Source: Humulus lupulus
Lineage: Eukaryota; Streptophyta; Magnoliopsida; Rosales; Cannabaceae
Direction: 5' to 3'
NCBI RefSeq assembly: GCF_963169125.1
Contig: NC_084801.1
Location: 75,953,696 to 76,017,695, forward strand
Length of the DNA: 64,000 bases
The position numbers were made by a program, and so were the translations under genes. This document shows, piece after piece, positions 22,430 through 33,884 of the stretch. The notes beneath the pieces were generated by a model. It had not been told where the DNA came from. It saw only the letters and a program-made list of their open reading frames with translations, and did no database searches. Positions within the stretch are counted from its first letter, which is position 1, and the number at the start of each line of letters is the position of its first letter.

Positions 22430-22676
22430 AGTTGTATCCGGGGTTTTTAATTAAAAACTTAGTTCGCGTTAGTTTTATTGACACCTCGCGTTTTTTAGAC
22501 AAACACTGGTCAATCAACTTTACCAACTTCTAAGTTTCGGAACCTGGTCGTATCCAGGATATTTAATTAAAACTTAGTTCGTGTTAGTTTTATTGACACC
22601 TCACATTTTTTAGAAAAACATTGGTTAATCAATTTTACCAACTTCTACGTTTCGAAACCTGGTCGTATCATGGGAC
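22430..22676 (-). repeat. Tandem repeat of about 115 bp, element E
   Basis: Two copies of a unit containing AACTTAGTTCG and CTGGTCGTATCC lie between the antisense gene and the pol stub. They are homologous to D's 120-bp repeats at 38640-39170. The last unit is fused to the pol stub at about 22670-22680, the scar of the RT-IN deletion. Confidence 0.8.
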
Positions 22677-23480
22677 CAAACAAAAACATCTACATTTTCT
22701 TCTAAAAATGTTACCAACTCTGCCTTTCTTTCGACGTCAATATTTTTCCCGAGCTTAACGACCCTCGAAGCATCTTTGGGATCGATGTTTACTTCTTCGA
22801 GTTCTTCAATAGCTTGGAGCTCGGACCTATCTTCACCTATTAGGGGATCAATATCCTCACTCGGGGTGGTTCCCCTGCAACTGACTTGCTGAGGTTCTTC
22901 CATCCTAGGGTCAGCTCTGACTTCCTAGGATTCCTCGCCTCCATCCTACACGACCATCGTTTGCTGCCCAGGTTGTGATTTTTTCTTCATAGAAATGCTA
23001 TAGCACTTCCTGGCAGCGAGTTGATCGCCTCGAACAGTACATATTCCCATAGATGAAGGGAATTTGATCACGAGGTGGCGGACGAAAGTTATGGCTTTGA
23101 ATGCCATCAGCCTGCGCCTACCCAACATTGCATTGTATGTGGTTGGACAATCTACGACCACAAACTCGAGCAGCGTGGAAATAGTTCGTGGTCCCTCACC
23201 CAGGGTTATCACCAACTCGATCGTTCCGATAGCTGTCGAACCTTCACCAGAAAACCCATACAGCATCATGGAGGTTTCCTTCAGCTCGGTCACAAACAAT
23301 CCCATTTTCTTCAGTGTGGACCTGAATAGTAGGTTCACAGAACTCCCGTTATCAACCAGTGTCCGCCTAACTCTCCGATTGGTGAGCTGGACGGTTATGA
23401 CAAGAGGGTCGGTATGTGGGAACTGGACATGACTAGCATCTTCTTCAGTAAAACTGATTGGTTGTTTCTCCAATCATTGT
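22677..23480 (-). pseudogene. Element E: protease and truncated pol start
   Basis: On the minus strand, PR runs from [19 protein letters not shown] through [28 protein letters not shown] and YNAMLGRRRLMAF to about 22946. The active-site DNG is intact. It is followed by the pol spacer (GEDRSELQAIEELEEVNID, VVKLGKNIDVERKAELVTFL) and stops at NVDVFVWSHD. D and A continue from there towards RT, but here the sequence turns into tandem repeat. A stop separates PR and spacer. No RT motif follows. Confidence 0.85.
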
Positions 23481-25889
23481 TGTTTAGACAAATGCTGCTC
23501 TGGGACGAACTCAACTCCATTGTGAGACCTCAGCTCATTGACATACCTCTTCTGGGCATTTTTGCTCGTGCCTGCCAGATGAGGGCCTCTAGAGATTGTG
23601 GCTATCTCTCCTCCTATTAGAGGAGGAGGGGTGTCCTAATTCACCTGGGCCCCAATCTGATTTGCAGGGGCTTCCGGAGATGATTGAATGCTTTGTCCAG
23701 CGAGCTGATTAGGAGTGATTCGATTCCGTGCATATTGAGCCAGGGGCCTGGCCCTATTGAGCATCTCGATCTCATCCTTCAAATTCCTGCAGTCATCGAT
23801 GTTGTGACCAATGTCATTGTGGAATCGAAATTTTTTTGAAGGGTCTCTCTTCGTCCTTTAATTTTTTAGAGGCTCCAGCTTCTTCCACGGAAGGTAGCCA
23901 GAATTTGCCAAGAAGATGTGCTCTCTGGTATCTGTGCAGTCGCCATAAGTCACATAGATTGGTTTCAACTTCTCCATGGGTTTATTTTTCTTTGAACCAT
24001 TCTGGCCTTCCTCTTGTTTCCTCCTTCTTGGTTATTCTGGGTAACGGTTTGATCCGTAGCTGTAACATCCGTTACCTCTCCAACGGGCTGGGCAAGGACT
24101 TGGCTGGTTCCTGCGACCGAAGCTCACGCCTATTCTAGGTTGATCAACCTTTGAGCCCTGTTCAGGAACTCGTCCATGGTGCTGACGCCCTTTCTCTGGA
24201 TTTCTTTCCATAGGTCGCCTCCAACAAGAATTCCTGTTCTCATCGCCATAAGCCTAGAGCATTAATCCGTGTCTCTAGCTCATGCAACAATATTGGTGAA
24301 CCTACTCAAATAAGCTTTCAAAGGTTCCCCAGGCTGCTGCTTTATGTTTGCAAGGGAGTCTGCCTTAATACGGGCTGCTTGAGAAGCCCGGAACGCCCTC
24401 TTGAAGTCAGCAGAGAAGTTATTCCACGAGCTGATAGAATGCTTTTTGTATTGCTTGAACCATTGCCTAGCTGGTCCGACCAGAGTCGAAGGGAATACTA
24501 AGCACCTTAACTCGGGTTCGATGTTATGGGCCATCATTAGGGTATTGAACATCCCCTAGTGGTCGGATGGCTCTCCCTCTCCGTCGAATTTTGATAAATG
24601 GGGCATCCTGAAATCCGTGTGGGTATGGTGTCACTGCGATGTTGGGGGCTAAAAGCTCAAGCTCGTCATACTCGTCTTTTTCCTTTTCAGATAGGAATCT
24701 TTTCATCAGTTCCTCCATCTGGGCCAGGCTCTCGAGGGTTGGGTCCTTGGCTCCCTGGGGCTCTTCAACAGCTCCCATTCGACCATATGCATTTGATGGG
24801 TTATTGTCCCTCTAAGTTTGAGCTTGGTTTGGTGGGGCATTCCCGTTATCACGTACTTCGGAAGGACTACCCTCGTGGTGAGTGCCACTGTCTCTATCGC
24901 GAGCCGGATTGGTTCTTTGTGAGTTTAGGCTATCTCGCATATCAGTATGTGGATCAACCCGAGGGTTTTGAGCTGAACTCAGCTGATTCCTCAAATCTGC
25001 ATTGGTCCTACCACTTCGACGATCCTCCGTCGAATAGCTTCCATTAGAGAAGCTCAGAGCTTGCGATCGAGGATGAGGATCTGGAGCATTCCCGAGCGCT
25101 CACGGGACATGAGTAGGGGCAGCGGGAGGAGGATTCCTCCTGCTGTTTCCATAGGCAGGAACGTCTCAAGCATAACGAGGTGGGGACGGATGCCTTATCG
25201 GCGACGGAGGGTGTCTGATTGGTGAACAAATTCTCGTCCCATCATGTCGGACCAAACTAGCCCGCGGTTACTCTACTCCACCATTTCTAGTTCCCTGTGC
25301 ATGGCGATCTGAACGCGGTACAGGGAAGTCAGTTGGGACATGCAGTCTTTGTGAGTTTGTCCTTGACTGTTCTGCGTGGGTTGCCATGGGCATTCGACGG
25401 TGGCGATGAACTCGGAGTCGAGGTTCTGACAGACCGGGTGACTCGTTGGTGATCATTGGGAAAGCCACCAAACGGGGTTTCTTGGTGATTGGGCGACACG
25501 GGAGTAGAACTTGGAGTTGAGGTTCTAACTGATCGACTTGGCCTGGGTCGACTATCCCGGCGAGACTTACGAGTCCCGCCTTGCCTCTTTCCAATGTTAA
25601 CGTCGGTTGTAAGAGGGGGTAGACGAGCCAAGACTTCCTCGATTTGCTTATTCGCCTTGGCTAGATGGCTCCTCAACTGCATGTTCTCCATCTCTATCGC
25701 AGTCACGTAATCCTGGTTCAGATTCGGCGGTAGAGGCATTGAACTTCCGGTATCGTCGTGGCCCATCGGTTGCTTTCCTGACCGCTGTTGAATCTCTGGG
25801 TTTCGTTCATCGGAAACAGCGGTATGGTGAGCCTCCTACCCACCATGCTGATCCGTTTCGTTACCGTGCCTTGAACGAGTGACAACCAT
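23481..25889 (-). pseudogene. Element E: gag
   Basis: The start is at 25889 (MVVTRSRHGN). Recognisable parts are the coiled N-terminus (AIEMENMQLRSHLAKANKQI), the core ([45 protein letters not shown]) and the region before PR (KRYVNEL). Several stops and frame changes separate these pieces, so no gag product is expected. The sequence tracks A and D closely, so all three share one gag family, distinct from C's. Confidence 0.8.
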
Positions 25890-25936
25890 GATGGACTTAG
25901 TTATGAATCTTTTTCAATGGCACTAATTTGCAGCTC

Positions 25937-25954
25937 TCAATGAAAGCACCAAAC
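25937..25954 (-). promoter_or_regulatory. Element E primer binding site
   Basis: Same TTTGGTGCTTTCATTGAG block as in A and D, next to the LTR edge. Confidence 0.7.
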
Positions 25955-26711
25955 TGTTGACACAGTTTTTCGCCAACAGTGTATTACGTAAATTAGCTAA
26001 AATAAACTAGTGCCTAAGGATAAACCGTAGTAAGGATAATGACCCATAAGAATGCTTAGAATGATATAGTAAGGACACTCGTTTCATTTTTACGTGGTTC
26101 GGAGGCTAAAATCCCCCTAGTCCACGAGTCGATATTATTACTGTATATCTCTCTATATTTTGACAAAGTATTTGCATTACACAGAAAAAACCAAACCTCT
26201 TCTCTACCCAAGGTCTTGGTATTTATAGAAGAACCATCCTAGGATAGGTGTTGGGGTCATCATGTGAATATACATCATTTGTTATGACCTGTCTTCTACA
26301 AATGATGAATATTACAATATATAATAAGGTAAGGTCTAATCATTAGGTAAAAATGATCATGGGTTGCCTGGCATAATCGGATATGTGATGTTTGAACATG
26401 CACGTTTATATTACATGTCCAGAAATTTAGGGATAAACGGACATGTGATGTCTGATCACGCACGTTTATATATATCGTATCCAGCATAATAAACTCTTGG
26501 ACATGGCAAGTTGTCAGAGTACTACGACCTGAATATAACGCCAACTCGTGCCCAGGATGTTGTATTTTATATCCATCTCCAACTCGTGCCTTAATGCTTC
26601 GTATTCCTCAGCTCGTGTTATTATCAACTTGTGGGCCCCTTAGTATTGTTCTTAGCTAGCCAGCTGTACTCGAGTTGCACAAAAGACCCGAGCTGAATAT
26701 CAAGGCGTACA
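25955..26711 (-). repeat. Element E 5' LTR (757 bp)
   Basis: Starts TGTTGACACAG and ends GGCGTACA. TATTTATA at 26220-26227 gives a sense-strand TATA box. It is much diverged from A's LTR at 5260, so those two are not a pair. Confidence 0.8.
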
Positions 26712-27735
26712 CACTTATATATCTAATCTATTTTTTCCTTACTTCCGTAACTACTAGCTTCGTTAAATATTGTTTGAGTTGACTAGGATGCCACGTGTTA
26801 GTGTATTAATGGTCCAACTCATAAATTTTTTTAAGAAAATATTATTGTTTTATTTTAAAACCAGAAAAATGAAATTTTAAAAAAACCGAATCAACAATAA
26901 ATGTAATTAAAAAATAAAATAAACAAACAATTTTTTTTTCTATCATTCTCTCCTCTTTTTCTCGTTTCTTCTTCATCTTTTCTTCTTCTTCTCTCCTATT
27001 CTAAAGCTTGGCGGAGCATAAGGCAAGGAGGACGTCCAGCAACTTATTCTCCCACGAACTTTCTTCTTCACCTGTTCACAAAATCCTCTCAAATATTTGG
27101 GTCAAAAACCCAATCGAGAGATTCTTCCACCAAATCGACTAACTACGACCAAAACTAAAATCTGGGCGAGAGGTGAGGAGGTGTGACATCTTCAAAGTGT
27201 TTGAGGATTTGTCAATGGAGGTTGGCTGTGATGGAAGAGTCTTGGCTACAAAAGACCTAGATGTTTAGTTTTTATTTGTAAAATCTATATTTGAATTGAT
27301 TTGGGATTATGGATTTTGAATGCTTGTGTTTGAATCTAGATTTAAGTTTGACTTGCTTGAATGCTTGAGTTTGACTTGCTTGATTTTGAGAAGAAGAAGA
27401 GAAAAAAAACCTAGGTTAGATGTATCAAGAGGAAGGAGAAGGAGACAGAGGATCACCGAGAGAAAAAAAAATAAAAAGAGTAAAAAAATTATTATTTTTA
27501 TTATTTAATTTTTTAAAATCAATTAATAATATTTTTTAAAAAATTATGAAGTTGATAAATAATAGAGTGATATGTGGCAACTTAATTATTCCTAGGTGTA
27601 TTTAACACAGCTGGTGGTTAATGAAGTGAGAAAAATATAACGTTTTGTATTTTTACCGACGAAAAAAAATTAGGTATATAAATGTATAAAAACGAAAACA
27701 TTAAGTATTTAGGTTGCAAATACCCTTTATAATAA
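26712..27735. mobile_element. Terminal-inverted-repeat DNA transposon (Mutator-like or MITE), left end broken by E
   Basis: The left arm (26712 to about 26850) is matched in inverted orientation by the right arm (about 27520-27690). Shared blocks on the left arm are TAACTACTAG...GTTAA, GCCAC, CCAACT and TTTTAAGAAAATATTATT. The right arm extends about 50 bp further, to AAATACCC near 27730, and that outer part is missing on the left because E's LTR abuts there. The interior (26930-27480) is pyrimidine-rich, then purine-rich, with no protein I recognise. The superfamily is inferred from the long, imperfect, AT-rich arms. Confidence 0.6.
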
Positions 27736-28750
27736 TAGCAAAAGAAATCGAGAAAAGAAGGAGATGTTCAAAAAATAGACTTCTTCCCAAATGTCATAAA
27801 GATTCCCAGCCAAAATTTTGAAATCCAACTATAAGACGCTAATAATTAAGAAAAACTTGGATTTTCCTACATTGAGTCACTAAAAGTCTGAATTTTTATT
27901 TTATGAATAAAATAATATAAAATACAAATTATTCAACTTTATCTTGTTTGGTTTTAGCTAACTGATTTAATTTATTGTGAGAATTCCTGTTGATATAATT
28001 ATATTGTATTGAGAAATTTTAGAAATAATAAAAGAAAAAACACAAAAATCTCTTCTGAAAATTTTAAGAAAATAATTTTCTTTTTGTTTCCTAGTACTTT
28101 TCCTCAGTGGCTTTCTCCTTCCACCAAAATTCAGGTTTTTTTTAAGTGTACACAGAAAAAAATAAAATAATAAAATTAAAATTAAGAAAAAATGTAAAAA
28201 ATGTGAATGTATAATCATCAGCCCCGTCCCCACATTTGATCACCAAGTTTTTTTTAATGAATTTTTTTTTTTTTTATTATTAGCTTAAACCTCCGGTCCG
28301 CACATTTGGTGTCACATTTTGCGTCCCGTTCTTCTTTTTCCATTATATAATTTTCAGGCACGATCTTTTACAATGAAATTGTCTTTCGTTATTTTTTACA
28401 GCTCTAAAGCACAAAACTGATGAACTAAAGCAAAATTACGCATTGAAACTTTTGTCAATGCTTTCGAAAAACTTATATGTCCTCATCTTTTTAAAAGTAA
28501 ATAAATCGTTTCTTTTTTTATTAACTAAATTTATAGTAAAGTATATATTATAAGCCAATCTTAAATAAATCTTTTAAAGCCACCAACCCATTAAACAAAG
28601 ATTCCACTTGCTGGATATATGATATTGGAAAATTCTCTACTACAGGTCCAAAAAACGAATGTTGTACATCCTTTTTATTATTTTTGCTATGCAAAATTTC
28701 AGAAAATATTGAATAATTTAGATTACTAAAAATATGATTAAAACAGTCTA
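27736..28750. other. AT-rich spacer without recognisable genes
   Basis: High-AT sequence with T runs, including about 15 T at 28260. I see no coding, RNA or repeat feature I can support. Confidence 0.6.
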
Positions 28751-28755
28751 CTACA

Positions 28756-28951
28756 TGTTAAACCATAATTACATTCTCTAATTGTATGATTAGTTATAGG
28801 ACCTTCTAGTAGCTAGCTGTACATGGACAGGTGTCCTTATTTCCTTTTATTTCCTTTCTATCGTGGGTTATATAACCCTTTTTGTGTAACAGAACATCAA
28901 CAATATACCAAAATATTTCATTTCATCATTTTACCTTTTCTATTTCTGTCA
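28756..28951 (+). repeat. Element F 5' LTR
   Basis: 196 bp, TGTTAAACC to TTCTGTCA, with a TATATAA promoter box near 28869. Pairs with 32973-33168. Confidence 0.92.
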
Positions 28952-28966
28952 TGGTATCACAAGCCA
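28952..28966 (+). promoter_or_regulatory. Element F primer binding site
   Basis: TGGTATCACAAGCC follows the LTR. It is close to TGGTATCAGAGC, complementary to the 3' end of initiator tRNA-Met, the usual copia primer. Confidence 0.8.
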
Positions 28967-28976
28967 TACAGCCCTA

Positions 28977-30011
28977 ATGGCATCCGAAATGAGTTCTGGG
29001 TCTACAAACCCACCTTCCCCTGTGCTAGCGGCCGGTGCTTCGCTGTCATTTTCTGGTATTTCCTCCCCCATTCAGTCATCCGGCTTTCCCTTTGTCAATC
29101 AATCAATTGCTATCAAACTTGATGACTCTAATTATTTAGTATGGAAGATGCACATGCAGAATATTATCATAGCAAATGGTCTTGAAGGGTACCTCGACGG
29201 TTCGGTTCCTTGCCCACCTCAGTTCTCTGATTCTGCTTCCACAATCGTCAACCCAGATTTTCTTTCATGGCAATGATACAATCGCCTACTCATGAGCTGG
29301 CTATATGCTTCTTTGTCTGATGCTCTCCTTGGACAGATTGTTGGTTTCACCACTGCTGCTGAAATATGGTCATCCCTGGAACAAATTTTTACTGCTGCAT
29401 CTTTTGCTAAGATTTCAGAAGTTCGTACTACTCTTCCATCTCTCAAGAAAGAAGGTCTCTCTGCTATGGTGTATTTACAGAAGATCAAGTCCTTCTGCAA
29501 CACTCTGGCTTCGGTTGGTGACCCAGTTTCTCTGAAGGATCATCTCATTTATCTGTTGAAAGGCCTTGGCCCTGAATACAATGCATTTGTGACATCCATT
29601 CAGGCCCGCTCTGCTCCAACCACCATTGAAGAGGTCCATTCTCTTCTTTTGAGCTTTGATGCTCGTTTAGACAGACAGACAGCCACTGCCTCTTTAAACT
29701 CCCTTCAAGCCAATTTCTCTAATCTTTCCTTTCCCCGACCCAAACAGAAATCCATTCCTCCCCGTTTCTCTCCTCGCCCTTCTGCTTCCCCACCTACAAA
29801 TTCCTTTCGTCCATCCTCTCCTTTCTCTTCGCCCTCCCCTCGTCCTTCCACCCGCCCCCAATGTCAAATATGTTTTCGTACAGGTCACACTGCCCAATCT
29901 TGCTATCATCGTGCTAATCTGAGTTACCGTCCTTCCCCATCTCCTTCCCGTCCTTATTCTGCCCTTTACTCTCATCAGCCTTCTTCTCTGTTCCCTCCTT
30001 CTGCTTCTCCA
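28977..30011 (+). pseudogene. Element F gag
   Basis: Starts at ATG 28977 (MASEMSSGSTNPP) just after the primer site. It contains the copia gag segment (IKLDDSNYLVWKMHMQNII, LEGYLDG), then a UBN2-like core (WSSLEQIFTAASFAKISEVR, LKGLGPEYNAFVTSI). The CCHC knuckle is CQICFRTGHTAQSC, in a Pro/Ser-rich C-terminus. TGA at 29274-29276, between FLSWQ and YNRLLMSWL, is likely CGA to TGA. Otherwise it is open and in frame with protease. Confidence 0.88.
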
Positions 30012-31560
30012 ATGGCTACTACGGGCACTGTTACTGATTCCCATTGGTATATGGACTCCGGGGCCTCCCATCATTTCACTCCCGATCTTAATCTTCTGGA
30101 CACGATTCAGCCTTTCACTGGTGCCGATCAGATTACTATGGGTAATGGTAAGACTATTCCTATTTCTCATGTTGGCCACGCCTCTTTACCTGCTACTGTA
30201 TCTTCCTCTCCCCTTCGTTTATGTCAAGTTTTTCACTCACCTTACCTATCTAAAAATTTGCTTAGTGTTTCAAAGCTGTGTCGTGATAATCATGCCTTCG
30301 TTGAATTTCATCCACATTGTTTTTTTGTCAAACATCAGGACAGTCACAAAGTTCTTCTAACTGGCCTGTTGAGTGATGGCATTTACCGTGTTCCTGCCCC
30401 GTCCTTGTCCGCTCCAGCCACTCTTCTTTTGACGTCAAAGTCTCCAGCATCTGTTTGGCACTCTCGTTTAGGTCACCCCTCTCGGGATGTTGTCACTCAA
30501 GTCTCATCTCTTTGTAATTTTAAACTTTCCAAGAATGATGATGTTCCTTTTTGTACTTCTTATCAACTTGGCAAATCTCATCGATTGCTTTTCACTGTTT
30601 CTGTAAGTCGGGCTTCCCGACCTTTTGAGTTAATACATACAGATCTTTGGGGTGCCTCTCCTGTTCTTGCTATTACTGGAGTTCGTTATCTTTGGGGTCA
30701 CTCAAGTGTTTCAGGCTTTTATTCAGTTCAAAACTATGATTCATACACAATTTCAGGGGGTTATTAAACGGGTTCGTTCTGATTGGGGTGGGGAGTTTTG
30801 TTCCTTGTCTTCCTTTTTTACTCAACATGGCATTTCTCACGAACTTTCCTGCCCTTATACCCCTCAACAAAACGGTCGGGTTGAGCGTAAAAACCGTGAT
30901 GTGGTGGAACTCGGCCTTACTCTTCTTGCCCATGCGAGTATGCCCCTTTCTTATTGGCCTTATGCTTTTGATACTGCCGTCTATTTAATTAATAGGCATC
31001 CCACTCGGGTTTTGGGGTCTCTTAGTCCATTTCAATGCCTATATCACAAACAACCATCTTATGATCATTTTCACATTTTTGGGTGTGAGTGTTTCCCATT
31101 CCTTCGCCCATATAATAGTCATAAGTTACAGTTTTGCTCCTCCCCTTGTGTTTTTCTGGGATATAACAGTAAACATAAAGGCTACCTATGTCTACATGTT
31201 TCCTCGGGCCGTATCTACACTACTCGGCATGTGGTGTTTAATGAACATGTTTTCCCCTTCTCTGTCGTGTCCAGCTCTTCCCCTCCAACTCCATTATCCA
31301 CCTCTCCTCCCACACTTCCTCTCCCTTCCATGTTTTCTCATGTGCCTCCCTTTCCTCCACATCACTCCCCTCCCCCTTCTACCCCGCCTCCCATGCACTC
31401 TTCCTCTCATGTTCCACTCTCTCATTCCTCTTCCCCTGCCCCCTCAAATCTTTCCCTTCCTTCGGCCTCCTCCCCGTCCCCATCCCCTGTACCCCCTCTG
31501 CCAGCCACTCACACCGCCCCTCTCAACACCCATCCCATGGTCACTCGCGCCAAAGATGGC
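30012..31560 (+). pseudogene. Element F protease and integrase
   Basis: Protease has WYMDSGASHHFT with the active-site DSG. The integrase GAG_pre-integrase zinc finger (VWHSRLGHPS, then C..C-type spacing in CTSYQLGKSH with the first Cys of the pair retained) is followed by FELIHTDLWG with the first catalytic Asp. Near 30693 a deletion joins GVRYL to VFQAFIQFK and shifts the frame, removing roughly 30 residues of the core. The remaining core has RSDWGGEF, where DNGGEF is usual, and QQNGRVERKNRD with the catalytic Glu. A Pro/Ser-rich linker follows (31270-31510). Confidence 0.85.
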
Positions 31561-32985
31561 ATTCATAAGCCTAAGCTTTTTTATAATATTGTGGATTCTA
31601 CTCCAGTTGAGCCGTCCAACTTTACTGAAGCTAGTAAGCTTGATGTCTGGCAGCAAGCTATGAAACTTGAATTTGATGCTCTTAAATCTCAGGGCACTTG
31701 GACTTTAGTTCCTCCACCACCAAATTGCAAAGTTATCGGTTGTAAATGGCTTTATCGTGTTAAACTCAACTCTGATGGTTCGGTTGACCAATTCAAGGCG
31801 CGCCTTGTAGCCAAAGGTTTTCATCAAACCCCAGGCCTGGATTTTCATGAAACTTTTAGTCCTGTCATCAAGTTCACCACCATTCGCATTGTTTTTTCCT
31901 TGGCTGTCAATTACAATTGCCCCCTGCATCAAATCGACATTCAAAATGCCTTTCTTCATGGTGATTTGGCTGAGACAGTTTATATGGCTCAACCCCAAGG
32001 TTTTATTGACTCTTCTCGTCCTCACCATGTGTGCAAGCTCTCTAAGTCACTGTATGGCCTCAAGCAAAGTCCACGAGCTTGGTTCCTCAAGCTTAGTACA
32101 ACTCTTCTGGATTGGGGATTCACTGGTTCTCGGGCAAATTCATCCTTGTTTATATATCGGTCTAGTGCTGTTCTCTTACTTGTGTTGGTTTATGTCGATG
32201 ATATTGTAATTACAGGTTCCTGCTCTGCTTCTATCCAGCGCCTCCTTGCTCACTTATAGTGTCGATTTCATGTCAAAGATCTCGGCCAGTTACATTTTTT
32301 TCTGGGCATCCAGGTCTCTCGGAATTCCTCTGGTCTTCACATGTCCCAGTCCAAGTACATCCGTGACTTGCTGCATAAGACTGGTATGCTAGACTCTAAG
32401 CCAGTTTCCACTCCTATTACTTTGGGTTCCTTATCTCTCCATGATGGTATCCCTTTATCTAATGCGACTGCCTATCGGAGTATTCTTGGTGCGTTACAAT
32501 ATTGCACTATTACCAGACCTGATATTGCATTCACTGTAAACAAGTTGTGCCAATTTATGCATGCCCCCACCACGACTTATTTTCAGGCAGCTAAGCGCGT
32601 CTTGCGATATCTGAAAGGCACGGCCCATCTTGGTGTTCATTTACAACGTGATTCCCTATTACAGCTTCATTGTTTTACTGATGCAGATTGGGCGTCCTGT
32701 CCTGATGATCGTCGTAGCACTAGCGCTTACTTCATTTTTCTGGGTCTCAATCTGGTTTCCTGGTCATCCTCTAAACAAGCTCGCACGAAGCATGCGGAGA
32801 TTGATTATCACTTCGTCCGCGAGCGGGTCAATGCTCAGTCGCTGCTTCTTACGTACACTCCCTCTACTGATCAAGTTGCTGACTGTTTAACAAAGCCGCT
32901 GGTCACCTCTCGGTTTCAAGCTCTACGAACCAAACTCACCGTGCTGCCTAGCCCGCTGTGTTTGCGGGGGGATGTTAATCCATAA
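31561..32985 (+). pseudogene. Element F reverse transcriptase and RNase H
   Basis: RT shows CKWLYRVKLNSDGSVDQFKA, ARLVAKGFHQ, FHETFSPVIK, IDIQNAFLHGDL, KSLYGLKQSPRAW and the YVDDIVITG catalytic box. TAG at 32257-32259 interrupts it before FHVKDLGQLHFFLG. Downstream, RNase H goes from DADWASCPDDRRSTS and SWSSSKQ straight to ARTKHAEIDYHF, so the middle, including the usual EAEY Glu, is deleted. It ends at 32985, overlapping the polypurine tract and the first bases of the 3' LTR. Confidence 0.87.
32964..32972 (+). promoter_or_regulatory. Element F polypurine tract
   Basis: GCGGGGGGA abuts the 3' LTR start TGTTAATCC. Confidence 0.75.
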
Positions 32986-33168
32986 TTACATTCTCTAATT
33001 GTATGATTAGTTATAGGACCTTCTAGTAGCTAGCTGTATATGGACAGGTGTCCTTATTTCCTTTTATTTCCTCTCTATCATGGGTTATATAACCCTTACT
33101 GTGTAACAGAACATCAACAATATACCAGAATATTTCATTTCATCATTTTACCTTTTCTATTTCTGTCA
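32973..33168 (+). repeat. Element F 3' LTR
   Basis: 196 bp, ends TTCTGTCA and is followed by the CTACA duplication. About 3.6% different from the 5' LTR by eye. Confidence 0.92.
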
Positions 33169-33173
33169 CTACA

Positions 33174-33879
33174 CGTGTGTCTTTTGTTTATACGCGTGTA
33201 AAATATATTGTTTTGAATCTTGTTTTTAGTTTGGAAAATTATTAAAAAAAAATATAAAAATTTATGCGATTCTCTAAATAATTACAACCAAAACCATCAT
33301 ATGAAAAATATATATATAATTATCCACATGTTAAAAAATATAGAAATGAGAAAAAATTGATGTAGGTACATTCATTTTTAGGGGTTGTACTATAGTTGCA
33401 CCCTATGATATTTTACAAACCATAAAACATGGGGAAAAACTAAAAACCCTGCAAAGAAAATAAGAAAAAATTCCTTTAAATTCTTGGGGCATTTGTATAA
33501 TATCTCCTCCAAAGTATTTCCCACACGATTGGAATCTTCATCATGACCTAGCACCTAGGAAACACTTCGTAATTTGTAACTTGCATATTTGATTTTATTA
33601 ATGAATGAGTGTTTTATGTAAGGAATAATTTTTTTTTCCTGATATGATTAAGCAGAGAAAAACTTGATACTTATTAGAAATGATTAATCAAAATTATTAC
33701 ACAAAATAAACACATGAATAACGAACCACTTTTAAATATTTAAACTAACTACAATGAGTGTATATATATACATAGAGGGTTATTAGCAGCAAAAATTTCT
33801 GATCTTTTGAGTTAGTAATATTTAAGTTCTTCATCTTTTTTTAAGGCAAAAGTCTCTTATTTTTTGATATAGTAGCATT
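33174..33879. other. AT-rich spacer without recognisable genes
   Basis: No ORF or RNA gene supported. Near the right edge (33838-33884) a block of about 50 bp is repeated imperfectly right of D at 46446-46475, so D landed between two repeat units. Confidence 0.55.
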
Positions 33880-33884
33880 ATGTC

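Larger units (their letters stand above)
6025..26711 (-). mobile_element. Element E: old Tat-type element lacking RT and integrase, host of A, B and C
   Basis: With B and C removed, E reads from right to left: 5' LTR (25955-26711), primer site, degenerate gag, PR, a short pol stub, about 115-bp tandem repeats, then the antisense gene in two tandem copies on the plus strand. The pol stub stops at about 22676, just after the residues that precede RT, and is fused directly to a repeat unit. RT, RNase H and IN are therefore deleted. The 3' LTR is beyond the window because A is inserted in E near 6024. The many frameshifts and stops make E one of the oldest Tat copies here. Its right edge abuts an inverted-repeat transposon at 26712. 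Confidence 0.8.
28756..33168 (+). mobile_element. Element F: Ty1/copia (Ale-like) retrotransposon, internally deleted
   Basis: A 4,413-bp element with CTACA duplications at 28751-28755 and 33169-33173 and 196-bp LTRs that differ at about seven positions. It has an initiator-Met type primer site, gag and pol in one frame, and a polypurine tract before the 3' LTR. The short LTRs and the gag and RT style suggest the Ale lineage. It is dead: TGA at 29274-29276, a frame-changing deletion in integrase near 30693, TAG at 32257-32259, and a deletion removing the core of RNase H near 32785. Confidence 0.92.

Noticed and set aside
5260..26711. Treating LTR 5260-6024 and LTR 25955-26711 as the two ends of one element
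   Set aside because: They are very different in sequence, and the tandem paralog at 19155 shows that A's LTR was inserted into E's leader rather than being E's 3' LTR.
27320..27508. Lys/Arg-rich 62-codon frame
   Set aside because: Purine-rich low-complexity DNA inside the inverted-repeat transposon; no evidence of coding.
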